NCBI GenBank assembly: GCA_032111745.1
Contig: JAULUH010000153.1
Span: 1-14,359, forward strand
From: JAULUH01 sp032111745
GTDB lineage: Bacteria; Chloroflexota; Anaerolineae; JAAEKA01
Reading direction: 5' to 3'
DNA: 14,359 bases
This document shows, in pieces, positions 1 to 5,707 of the stretch. Within the stretch, counting starts at the first letter, position 1. Every line of letters starts with the position of its first letter. Both the position numbers and the translations under genes were made by a program. The notes below the pieces were generated by a model that did not search any database, was not told the origin of the DNA, and was given only the letters and a program-made list of their open reading frames with translations.

Positions 1-29
1 CAGCGCAACGTAGACGCTGGTCTTGCCAA

Positions 30-629
30 ATGGCCAAGCTATCTGTAGCAGGAAGATCCCAGTTGCCGCTATTGGATGAGCGGGACCGCATTGTGGCGGC
101 CTGCAATACCGGGCCGCTTGTCTCCGCCTTTCGGAGCGATAGCGTGCACCTGCTGAGAAGCTACTTTGCTCGGATCTATGTGGCACCCACGCAACCGGCT
201 GAGCTCGCCAGACACGGTGCCTGGGTGGATTTCCAGGCCCTGCTTGAAGATCAATTTGCCCTGGTGGCGCCTGAACTGAACGAAGGCGAAAGGACCCGCA
301 CGGCAAGCATCGCCGAGGAGATTGCTGCTCAACCTACTTCGGGCAACCCCGATCCTGGCGGACATCTACCGGAAGCGGAGCTCTTGGCGATCGCCACTCG
401 GCCTGAACTGGCATGCAAGATCGTTCTGTTGGACGAAATGGCCGCGCGCACTGTGGCCGGTGAACTGGGCCTCCGGGTAACAGGTTATCCTGGCATCCTG
501 GCACGTGCTGGTCTCGATGGCCTCCTGACCAGAAATCAGATCTCAAGTTTGCTCATGGAGTGCCAGCGTAAGGGAACGCACTACAGCAACAGCCTTATCG
601 AGCATGTAGCCACGACTTATGGAAGGTGA
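30..629 (+). CDS. PIN-domain (DUF3368-like) putative toxin nuclease
   Basis: Probable RNase toxin of the PIN superfamily (DUF3368-like), which cleaves RNA with a metal-bound acidic cluster. The core begins at IVAACNTGPLVSAF (residues 21-34). Asn26 stands where classical PIN proteins have Asp; N at this place is common in DUF3368. Further acidic positions are Glu58 (PAE), Glu115/Glu117 (LPEAELLAIA) and Asp135 (VLLDEMAAR), followed by the typical LGLRVTGYPGILARA segment. The start is uncertain: the frame is open to the window edge, ATG at 30 has no Shine-Dalgarno, and TTG at 63 has AGGAAG (50-55) seven bases upstream, giving a 188-residue protein that begins just before the PIN core. It is followed eight bases later by a small partner gene. 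Family call is fairly sure; activity is inferred. Confidence 0.72.
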   Translation: MAKLSVAGRSQLPLLDERDRIVAACNTGPLVSAFRSDSVHLLRSYFARIYVAPTQPAELARHGAWVDFQALLEDQFALVAPELNEGERTRTASIAEEIAAQPTSGNPDPGGHLPEAELLAIATRPELACKIVLLDEMAARTVAGELGLRVTGYPGILARAGLDGLLTRNQISSLLMECQRKGTHYSNSLIEHVATTYGR

Positions 630-636
630 TAGAGCG

Positions 637-906
637 ATGAAAGACATCATGCCCCATGAACCGAATGCTGAATTGCTAGCTCCTCAGGATGTGGACCTGG
701 ACGTGGCAGCTCTTGGCGACGCATTGCTGGAGCAGCGCGCTGAGAGAATCGCCCATAACGTGTTACTCCGCCCTGACGTTCAGGATGCGTTGCGCCAGCT
801 GATGGCCAGCAAGCTCTATGCCGACGAAGAAGAAGTGATCGCGCGCTCGCTGAAGGCCATGCAGATTGCCGTTGGGGTGCCGGAACCTGCTGGGGCCACG
901 CGCTGA
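637..906 (+). CDS. Small ParD/CopG-like protein, candidate antitoxin of the upstream PIN gene
   Basis: An 89-residue acidic protein just downstream of the PIN gene. The C-terminal half (ALRQLMASKLYADEEEVIARSL) resembles the ParD/CopG ribbon-helix-helix pattern 'L..SGRYaSeeEVvreALR', so it is a plausible DNA-binding antitoxin; the N-terminal 45 residues match nothing I recognise. ATG at 637 was chosen over the in-frame ATG at 619 because GGAAGG (621-626) lies ten bases before 637, whereas 619 has no ribosome site and would overlap the PIN stop codon. The toxin-first order is unusual, since antitoxins usually precede. Alternatively it is an unrelated hypothetical. Pairing is inferred from adjacency only. 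Confidence 0.6.
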   Translation: MKDIMPHEPNAELLAPQDVDLDVAALGDALLEQRAERIAHNVLLRPDVQDALRQLMASKLYADEEEVIARSLKAMQIAVGVPEPAGATR

Positions 907-940
907 GTGCCGCCATCGCCGGGGGACGCCGGTGGCCTGG

Positions 941-964
941 GGCCAGGATGGCTATCCTCAGGCC
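941..964. terminator. Hairpin between convergent genes, possible bidirectional terminator
   Basis: GGCC-AGGAT, loop GGCT, ATCCT-(CA)-GGCC forms a nine-pair stem with a two-base bulge. It lies where the + strand ParD-like gene (stop at 906) and the - strand kinase gene (stop at 958-960) converge, and it overlaps the kinase stop codon. There is no T tract on either side, so intrinsic termination is only a guess. Confidence 0.25.
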
Positions 965-1590
965 GTGATCCTCTGCAAAATCCATCCCCGCACCTGCTCC
1001 GCGGTATCTGCCAGCGACACGCCCGTGGTACCGATCAAATCCACCGGAGGAGATAGTGCCGGGGCCTCGGTCTTGAGCCACCGGTTGAAGCGCACGTGCT
1101 CGTCCAGGTACCCGGGGGCGTGCGAGCCCCGCCCCGCCGGCCGCTCCTGCAGCCGCGCGACCAGCACCTGGTCGTCGCACACCAGCGCCAGGTAGTGCAG
1201 GTCGCCGAAGTAGCGCCGCTCGACGCACGGCTCCAGGTTGGCGGGCACCCCGAACCCGGCCCCGAACAGCACTACCGGCCGGCCGGACTGGCCGATGTTC
1301 TTGGCCATGCGCAGCCAGGTCTCGAAGAAGGCCCGGTAGTGGTTGGCGGGAGTGTCGAACTCCGGCCGCCACAGGATATCCGAGTCCAGCAGGACGGCAG
1401 CGGGCAGCTGGCCCAGGAGCGCCCGGCAGACGGCGGACTTCCCGCTGCCGCTGGCGCCCGACACCAGCAGCAGAGGTAGCTGCCGGAAGGGGTGCTGGAA
1501 GCCGCAGTCCGGGCAGATTGCGGCCGGGCCGGCGGGTTCGATCACCTTGTCCACGCGATGGAGTCCGCACCGCCAACAGACGTTCCACAT
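958..1590 (-). CDS. Zinc-ribbon P-loop kinase-like protein (intact copy)
   Basis: A 210-residue P-loop NTPase. It opens with a possible zinc ribbon of two CxxC knuckles (Cys5/Cys8 and Cys26/Cys29). Walker A is GASGSGKS (45-52), followed by LLDSDILW (67-74), like the Asp-x-Asp segment of small-molecule and NMP kinases. LQERPAGRGS (147-156) may be the lid. The family resembles shikimate/gluconate-type and adenylate-kinase-like enzymes, but the substrate cannot be read from the sequence. ATG 1590 is supported because the paralogue at 10982-11371 starts at the same residue with the same first CxxC. It lies downstream of the lipoprotein gene on the same strand, 91 bases away. In the second cassette the equivalent gene follows a MoaD/AOR pair, which hints at a cofactor-related role, but that is inference. 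Confidence 0.75.
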   Translation of the reverse strand: MWNVCWRCGLHRVDKVIEPAGPAAICPDCGFQHPFRQLPLLLVSGASGSGKSAVCRALLGQLPAAVLLDSDILWRPEFDTPANHYRAFFETWLRMAKNIGQSGRPVVLFGAGFGVPANLEPCVERRYFGDLHYLALVCDDQVLVARLQERPAGRGSHAPGYLDEHVRFNRWLKTEAPALSPPVDLIGTTGVSLADTAEQVRGWILQRITA

Positions 1591-1681
1591 AGGTTATCTC
1601 GAATTCGCAAGCCTTGCCCGTTGTGCTGCCGGTCCGTATCCCGGCAGGGGTAGATCACCCGGGACCGCGCTGCTGCGGGGC

Positions 1682-2074
1682 CTAGTCCACACAAATCGTC
1701 AGCTGCTGGCCGCCGGCCATGATGGGGAAGCAGCCGAAATTGAGCGTGGTCGGGCTGCAGGCCCCGACCTCTGGCGTCTCACCCGCCAGGCACATCCCTT
1801 CACACTGGCTCGAGTCGGTGCACGGCTGCCCGGCATCGGTGGTGGGCAAATCGCACATGTCCAGTTGCAGCATACCTTGGGGGCCCCAGGTTCCGCCCAG
1901 TGCCAGGCACTCCTCCGCGCTGGCCACGGGCTGGCCGGCCGGCGGCGGCGTGGCCGGAACCGCGGTCGGGGCACCCGGCACGAGCAGCGGGGGCATGGTT
2001 CCCGGCGCACAGCCGGCGACAAGCACCAGCCCGATGGCCATCCCAATCATCTGCAACAGCTTTCTGTGTTTCAT
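1682..2074 (-). CDS. Eight-cysteine lipoprotein (copy 1)
   Basis: A 130-residue predicted lipoprotein. A basic start (MKHRK), a hydrophobic stretch (about 8-20) and lipobox LVAG|Cys22 predict signal peptidase II processing and anchoring on the outer face of the membrane. A Pro/Ala-rich linker (about 23-52) leads to a compact domain with eight cysteines (56, 74, 85, 91, 95, 106, 115, 128), enough for four disulfides or metal binding, with the segment DAGQPCTDSSQCEGMC. No function is known to me. GGAG lies eight bases before ATG 2074. The gene starts five bases after the GNAT stop, so the two are probably co-transcribed. The paralogue at 13583-13981 is almost identical over the cysteine domain but diverges in the signal peptide and linker, which suggests selection on the domain. 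Confidence 0.8.
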   Translation of the reverse strand: MKHRKLLQMIGMAIGLVLVAGCAPGTMPPLLVPGAPTAVPATPPPAGQPVASAEECLALGGTWGPQGMLQLDMCDLPTTDAGQPCTDSSQCEGMCLAGETPEVGACSPTTLNFGCFPIMAGGQQLTICVD

Positions 2075-2079
2075 GGTGC

Positions 2080-2577
2080 TTACTCCGGCTTGAAGCGGGC
2101 CATGGTGTACACGTCGACAAATTGCCCGGCCCGGTAGGCATAGCGCGCCAACGTGCCCTCGATCACAAAGCCGAACCTCTGGTACAGCCGGATAGCCGGC
2201 GCGTTGTCGGTGAACACCTCCAGCTCCAGCCGCTGCAGGTTCAGCCAGTCGTCCGTCACGTCTACTGCCGCCTGCAGGAGCGCTGTGCCCACACCCTGGC
2301 CCTGCCAGTCATCCCGGACCGCCATGCCAAGCTGGCCCACATGCCGGCGGCGCGGCTTGTTGGGATAGGTCTGGATGTGAACCTGGCCGACCACCTCATC
2401 CTCGATGCACGCCACCAGGGTGTAGGCCCCCTCAGGTGGCTCGGCCAGGCGTTGGCGCCAGGTTTCCAGGGACGGGAAGGGAAGTTGGAGCGTTCCCCAC
2501 ACGACCCTAGGGCCGGCAAATATCCGGTGCATCGCTGCATAGTCAGCGGGTTCGGCCCGCCGGATGGAAATGGTCAT
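2080..2577 (-). CDS. GNAT N-acetyltransferase, YhhY-like (full length)
   Basis: A complete 165-residue GNAT enzyme that transfers an acetyl group from acetyl-CoA to an amine. The acetyl-CoA loop is QGQGVGTA (92-99, fitting Q/R-x-x-G-x-G), and the C-terminal motif NAPAIRLYQRFGF covers 125-137. Overall pattern (TLQLPFPS near 29-36, LVACIEDEVVGQ 54-65, RRRHVGQLGMAV 77-88, final FVDVYTMAR) closely resembles Escherichia coli YhhY, an N-acetyltransferase reported to act on some amino acids; that substrate is not established here. No clear Shine-Dalgarno precedes ATG 2577. It begins 22 bases after the PIN toxin stop, so it may be read through from the toxin-antitoxin promoter, and it is followed by the lipoprotein gene. 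A paralogue with an internal deletion lies at 13978-14359. Confidence 0.88.
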   Translation of the reverse strand: MTISIRRAEPADYAAMHRIFAGPRVVWGTLQLPFPSLETWRQRLAEPPEGAYTLVACIEDEVVGQVHIQTYPNKPRRRHVGQLGMAVRDDWQGQGVGTALLQAAVDVTDDWLNLQRLELEVFTDNAPAIRLYQRFGFVIEGTLARYAYRAGQFVDVYTMARFKPE

Positions 2578-2599
2578 GGGTGAGAAGGTGAGATTCCGG

Positions 2600-3100
2600 T
2601 CAGGCCTCTCCGGCCAGTCTTAGAGCCTCAGCAACAATTGCATCGCTCAGGCGCAGACCCCCTTGGCGAAGATCGGAGATTACCGGTGCAACAGCTGTTG
2701 CAAGGCCCTGTTCTTTGGCTCGTAGCAACACCCCCAGTGTACCGGTCATCGCCAGGCCGAGTCTTCTGGCATGAAGCCTCGCCAAGCGTTCGTCCAAGAT
2801 CACCAGATCAGCCCTATGCTCCTGAGCTAAGGCAATGACCTCCGCCTCGCCGCGATCCAAGTCGGTCAAGAGCAAGTCGGCTCGATGTGGATCCTGCAAA
2901 GGTACCAGTCGGAGCCAGGTTGCATGAAGAAGTTCTGCGCTTCCAACGCCATACCGGCCACCAGCCAGGACCTCAGCCTGAACAGCCGGAGGTATCAGAA
3001 TCTCGCCATAGAGCTGCTGCAGCAGGTCCAATTGGCCGATGAGTGACAGCGCTATGATGGGTGTTGCATTCACCACAACCAGCTTAGGCGTCTCAGGCAT
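2600..3100 (-). CDS. PIN-domain (DUF3368) toxin nuclease
   Basis: A 166-residue PIN-domain protein of the DUF3368 type, the presumed RNase toxin of a module with the UPF0175 gene upstream. Features in order: VVVNATPIIALSLIG (8-22, Asn11 at the first acidic site), IPPAVQAEVL (37-46, Glu43), LDRGEAEVIALA (81-92), LVILDERLAR (99-108, Asp103) and LGLAMTGTLGVLLRAK (114-129), all hallmarks of the family. ATG 3100 is preferred over an upstream in-frame start at 3181, because the extension runs through the antitoxin gene and lies outside the domain. It overlaps the antitoxin end by eight bases, indicating translational coupling. Confidence 0.85.
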   Translation of the reverse strand: MPETPKLVVVNATPIIALSLIGQLDLLQQLYGEILIPPAVQAEVLAGGRYGVGSAELLHATWLRLVPLQDPHRADLLLTDLDRGEAEVIALAQEHRADLVILDERLARLHARRLGLAMTGTLGVLLRAKEQGLATAVAPVISDLRQGGLRLSDAIVAEALRLAGEA

Positions 3101-3350
3101 TGGACAGATCTTCGGCCAGCTCTTCCGGCTCTTGGCCCATAGGCGATAGGCCAAAACGGGCCAATTCGAACATGAAGGCAACCCTGCTCATGCCCGCCAG
3201 ACGGGCAGCCGCACCCGTGGAGACCTGGTTGAGTTCGTAGAGCTTCACCGCCAGCAAGAGCCGGGCTTGGGTTTCGAACTCCTCGGGACTCTGCTTCAAA
3301 GAAAGCAAGAGCTCATCTGAATAGGGGATAGTCAGCGTCTTGGTAGCCAT
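3093..3350 (-). CDS. UPF0175 family antitoxin
   Basis: An 85-residue UPF0175 protein, a family commonly paired with PIN/DUF3368 toxins. The pattern is typical: TLTIPYSDELLLSL (5-18), LLLAVKLYELNQVSTGAAA (31-49) forming a helix-turn-helix-like core, LAGMSRVAFMFELARFGLS (51-69), and an acidic tail ending EELAEDLSNA that probably contacts the toxin. ATG 3350 has AGGTGA (3357-3362) six bases upstream and a near-consensus promoter just before it. Being first in the operon, it likely binds that promoter and represses the pair, but no operator was identified. Confidence 0.85.
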   Translation of the reverse strand: MATKTLTIPYSDELLLSLKQSPEEFETQARLLLAVKLYELNQVSTGAAARLAGMSRVAFMFELARFGLSPMGQEPEELAEDLSNA

Positions 3351-3370
3351 CAGACTTCACCTCAGGAACC

Positions 3371-3399
3371 ATTATATTCAGCAGGTATTCGTATGCCAA
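3371..3399 (-). promoter_or_regulatory. Promoter of the UPF0175-PIN module
   Basis: Read on the - strand: -35 TTGGCA (3399-3394), exactly 17 bases of spacer, then a perfect -10 TATAAT (3376-3371). The start of transcription should fall near 3364, giving a very short leader with AGGTGA (3362-3357) and ATG at 3350. It stands in the 152-base gap (3351-3502) after the ABC permease. The rest of the gap holds only short imperfect hairpins (for example GGAAG/CTTCC around 3451 and GGGCA/TGCCC at 3476-3490) without T tracts. Confidence 0.7.
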
Positions 3400-3502
3400 T
3401 GACTTCCATCCTGGGCTCCCGCCAGCTGAGGCTTATCTCCCGGAAACTGCGGAAGGCCCCTTCCCAGGCGGCCGGGGGCAGGCTTTGCCCAGCCTATTCT
3501 CG

Positions 3503-4282
3503 CTAGCGGTTCTGGTCGGCAAACTTCCACCAGAGGTACGTCCCGATCATTCCCACCAGCCCGGTCAGAAATACGATCCAGTAACTGATCGGGGTCAGGG
3601 GACTTTTCCCCAGCGCATAGTTAGCCGGCACAGCCCAGGGCAAGAATTCTCCCCAACCCAGGATTTGCGCCAGATTTGCCATCATCATCGTTAGGATTGC
3701 GACTCCGATGGGCAGCAGGTAACCCCGCCCCATGCTGGCGAAGAGTGCAAAGGGCAATACGACTGCGATCGTCAGCAAGGAGACGGTCACCACGAGGGCG
3801 CTGCCCTGGAGAAACACACTGGTCGAACCTCCCGGCAGGTTGATGAGCACGCCCATGGCAAGGCCGGCCATGAAGATGATCACGGTCATCGCTTCCGACC
3901 AGATCGCCATCACAACGTATTTTGCCAGCACGATGGACCCGCGTTCAACCGGAACCGCGAGCATATCCTTCAAGGTGCCATCGGCGAATTCGCGGCCAAA
4001 GATCCAGCTGATGATCAGCACGAACAGAATGAGTCCACCCGCGCCGATGATCTCGGCGTACACCCGCAGGTAGGTTGGCCAATCCGTTGCGGCATAGGCC
4101 ACGATGTTCGCCTTGGCGCTGACCAGGCCAAGCTGTTGCGCAATCTCCGGGTTCCGGGCGACGAAGATCAGGAAGGCGATACCCAGCGGCATGAACAGAG
4201 ATCCCAGGGCGGTCCATAAAGGCATTCTGGAGCGGATCGCTTTGCGCAGCTCGATCCAAATCATGTCGGGAAGGTTAACCAT
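3503..4282 (-). CDS. ABC-2 type transporter permease
   Basis: A 259-residue membrane protein with about six predicted helices (21-41, 75-96, 119-147, 158-183, 187-207, 232-252). The segment GREFADGTLKDMLAVPVERG (96-115), then a helix starting around LAKY, matches the cytoplasmic coupling region of ABC-2 exporter permeases such as bacitracin/NatB-type subunits. ATG 4282 is chosen over a TTG at 4306 because GGAGAGAGG lies shortly upstream. It overlaps the end of the ATPase gene by eight bases, so the two form one translationally coupled exporter, presumably two ATPases plus two permeases. Substrate unknown; peptide, antibiotic or ion export are all possible. Confidence 0.88.
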   Translation of the reverse strand: MVNLPDMIWIELRKAIRSRMPLWTALGSLFMPLGIAFLIFVARNPEIAQQLGLVSAKANIVAYAATDWPTYLRVYAEIIGAGGLILFVLIISWIFGREFADGTLKDMLAVPVERGSIVLAKYVVMAIWSEAMTVIIFMAGLAMGVLINLPGGSTSVFLQGSALVVTVSLLTIAVVLPFALFASMGRGYLLPIGVAILTMMMANLAQILGWGEFLPWAVPANYALGKSPLTPISYWIVFLTGLVGMIGTYLWWKFADQNR

Positions 4283-5204
4283 ATGCCGGCCCTCTCTCCA
4301 TCCCAATCAACCTGAGGAAATACTGCTCCAGTTCCTCTTCCTCTACTGTCAGGTGGGTGGGCGGCGTCCCGGCTTTGACCAGGAGGCAGTTGATATCGTC
4401 AGGGCGCTCAATAGAGGAGTCGTTCTTGAGTTCTATGGTTCCATCTTCCCGGACCTCGGCGCGTTGACCAGCACCTGTCAACGCCCGGTGAGCCGCCTCC
4501 TGGTCCCGTGTCCGGATCAAAAGCCGCCTGCGCCGATTCCGCTCCAGTTCCTCGATGCTCAGTTCCTGGATCAGGCGCCCCTCGTGGATGATCCCTATGC
4601 GCCGGGCAAGTCGCGCGACTTCCGCCAGGATGTGGCTCGACATGAAGACCGTCACGCCCTGTTCGCGAGTCAGTTCGAGCAGGAGTTCACGGATTTCGAC
4701 AATCCCGGCTGGATCCAGTCCGCTGACAGGCTCGTCCAGAAGAAGCAGCTTCGGATTATGCAGGAGAGCTTTGGCCAGCCCCAGCCGTTGGGCATTGCCA
4801 TGAGAAAGGTTGCCCGTCCGCCGATCCGCATCAGCAGCCAACCCCATGCGTTCGATAATCCGGCCTATGGCTTCGCGCGGGGTGCCAGGATGCAAGCGAC
4901 GGGCAACTTCCAGGTTCTCATAGACGCTCAACTCCGGATAGCTGTGCGGCGTCTCCACCAGATACCCCACCGAGGCCCAGGGTTCCCGGCTGCCCAGGCG
5001 CACCCGCGTTTGAAGCACCCTGGCCTGCCCGGTGGTGGGCTTGATCATCCCCAACAGCATGCGGATGGTGGTTGTCTTCCCTGCACCATTGAGGCCAAGA
5101 AAAGCGTAGATCTCGCCCTCGGCGACTCGCAGCGCAAGATGCTCGACAGCTCTGACGCGTCCGTAGTGTTTTCCGAGGTTCTCGGTTTCAATCGCCAGGC
5201 TCAC
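4275..5204 (-). CDS. ABC transporter ATP-binding protein
   Basis: A 309-residue ATPase that powers the adjacent permease. It shows Walker A GLNGAGKT (37-44), the signature as LSHGN (133-137, instead of LSGGQ, a known variation in this exporter class), Walker B LLLLDE (153-158), D-loop SGLDP (161-165) and H-loop His191 (MSSH). After about residue 220 comes a C-terminal extension ending in VEEEELEQYFLRLIG, typical of exporters related to BcrA/CcmA. The start is GTG at 5204 with only a weak purine stretch upstream; an overlapping ATG at 5206 is out of frame and stops at once. It starts 12 bases after the stop of a decayed magnesium-transporter fragment. Confidence 0.92.
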   Translation of the reverse strand: MSLAIETENLGKHYGRVRAVEHLALRVAEGEIYAFLGLNGAGKTTTIRMLLGMIKPTTGQARVLQTRVRLGSREPWASVGYLVETPHSYPELSVYENLEVARRLHPGTPREAIGRIIERMGLAADADRRTGNLSHGNAQRLGLAKALLHNPKLLLLDEPVSGLDPAGIVEIRELLLELTREQGVTVFMSSHILAEVARLARRIGIIHEGRLIQELSIEELERNRRRRLLIRTRDQEAAHRALTGAGQRAEVREDGTIELKNDSSIERPDDINCLLVKAGTPPTHLTVEEEELEQYFLRLIGMERGPAYG

Positions 5205-5215
5205 ATGAGTCTCGC

Positions 5216-5443
5216 TTACCCGACTGCAGCCAATGTGAAACCGATTGCCAGGCCGGCCAGCAGCTCACGACCGACCATTCGCTGCATGGTGACGCCGACG
5301 GATAGACCGCGCACCACGATCGTCTCGGTCTGAGTACCGACGGCATCGGCCAGGTATACGATCCCGGGGATGAAGAAGGCCAGCATCACCGTCTCTTGCA
5401 GATGGCCTTCGAAGCGGCCGATGAAGACAAATAAGTCGCCCGC
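5216..5443 (-). pseudogene. Internal fragment of an MgtE/SLC41-like divalent cation transporter
   Basis: The - strand frame ending at TAA 5218-5216 reads GDLFVFIGRFEGHLQETV, then AFFIPGIVYLADAVGTQTE, then TIVVRGLSVG, then a hydrophobic helix ending AIGFTLAAVG. This is the recognisable membrane domain of MgtE/SLC41-type magnesium transporters (conserved 'FFIP.ivymaDAvGTQTE..vvRgLS'). Only about 75 residues remain: upstream the frame continues without similarity to a stop at 5512-5510 and has no convincing start, and downstream the last helices are missing. It is therefore a relic truncated at both ends, not a working gene. It lies immediately before the ABC ATPase on the same strand, suggesting that the deletion or insertion that destroyed it brought the ABC operon next to it. 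Confidence 0.75.
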
Positions 5444-5530
5444 TCTACGGCAAGTGTAGCACGCGAGGCTGAGGGTGTCAACAGAAATGCGGCGAGGTTT
5501 GGATGGTCTTCACTGCGCCACCCCCCTGCA

Positions 5531-5599
5531 CTCTCAGCTTACCCTCGACGCAACTGCGGAACAAGGTGCCCAGGTTTTGCGTCACGCACCGGCTGAGAG
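5531..5599. repeat. 8-bp inverted repeat upstream of the SNF2 operon
   Basis: CTCTCAGC (5531-5538) and GCTGAGAG (5592-5599) are perfect inverted copies separated by 53 bases, upstream of the TTGACA box at 5621. They could be paired protein sites or chance. The rest of 5444-5620 shows no gene. Confidence 0.3.
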
Positions 5600-5620
5600 C
5601 TGTCGGCCGCCGCGAGAGGG

Positions 5621-5649
5621 TTGACAGAACGCCTCGATCAGGTTAGGAT
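5621..5649 (+). promoter_or_regulatory. Promoter of the SNF2-SWIM operon
   Basis: A perfect -35 TTGACA (5621-5626), 17-base spacer and -10 TAGGAT (5644-5649, four of six consensus bases) point at the SNF2 gene, with transcription expected near 5656 and a leader of about 50 bases. GATAAT at 5682-5687 is another possible -10 but has no matching -35. Confidence 0.6.
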
Positions 5650-5707
5650 TGGCTGTGGAGACTCGTCGACTTTCCAACCTAGATAATCCAGGGTTGATGG
5701 CGTTCAC

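Larger units (their letters stand above)
958..2577 (-). repeat. Left copy of a duplicated kinase-lipoprotein-GNAT cassette
   Basis: This block and 10982-14359 carry paralogous kinase, lipoprotein and GNAT genes in the same order and strand, with high protein identity (the lipoprotein domain differs at four positions over its last ~80 residues). This copy has full-length kinase and GNAT but lacks the AOR and MoaD-like genes. Between lipoprotein and kinase only 91 bases remain (1591-1681). About 20 of these, next to the lipoprotein stop, resemble the spacer before AOR in the other copy, and similarity ends where the AOR start codon would be. Confidence 0.8.

Noticed and set aside
647..1588. Open frame of 313 codons on the - strand over the kinase
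   Set aside because: The alternative frame at 958-1590 has the P-loop and CxxC motifs and a paralogue; this one is Arg/Pro/Ala-rich and shapeless.
3440..3500. Short GC-rich hairpins after the ABC permease as an intrinsic terminator
   Set aside because: Stems of about five pairs with no T tract; not enough to call a terminator.
4104..5333. Long open frame of about 409 codons on the + strand
   Set aside because: Lies antisense to the ABC ATPase and permease, both with all family motifs; its translation has no recognisable domain. It is a by-product of high GC.
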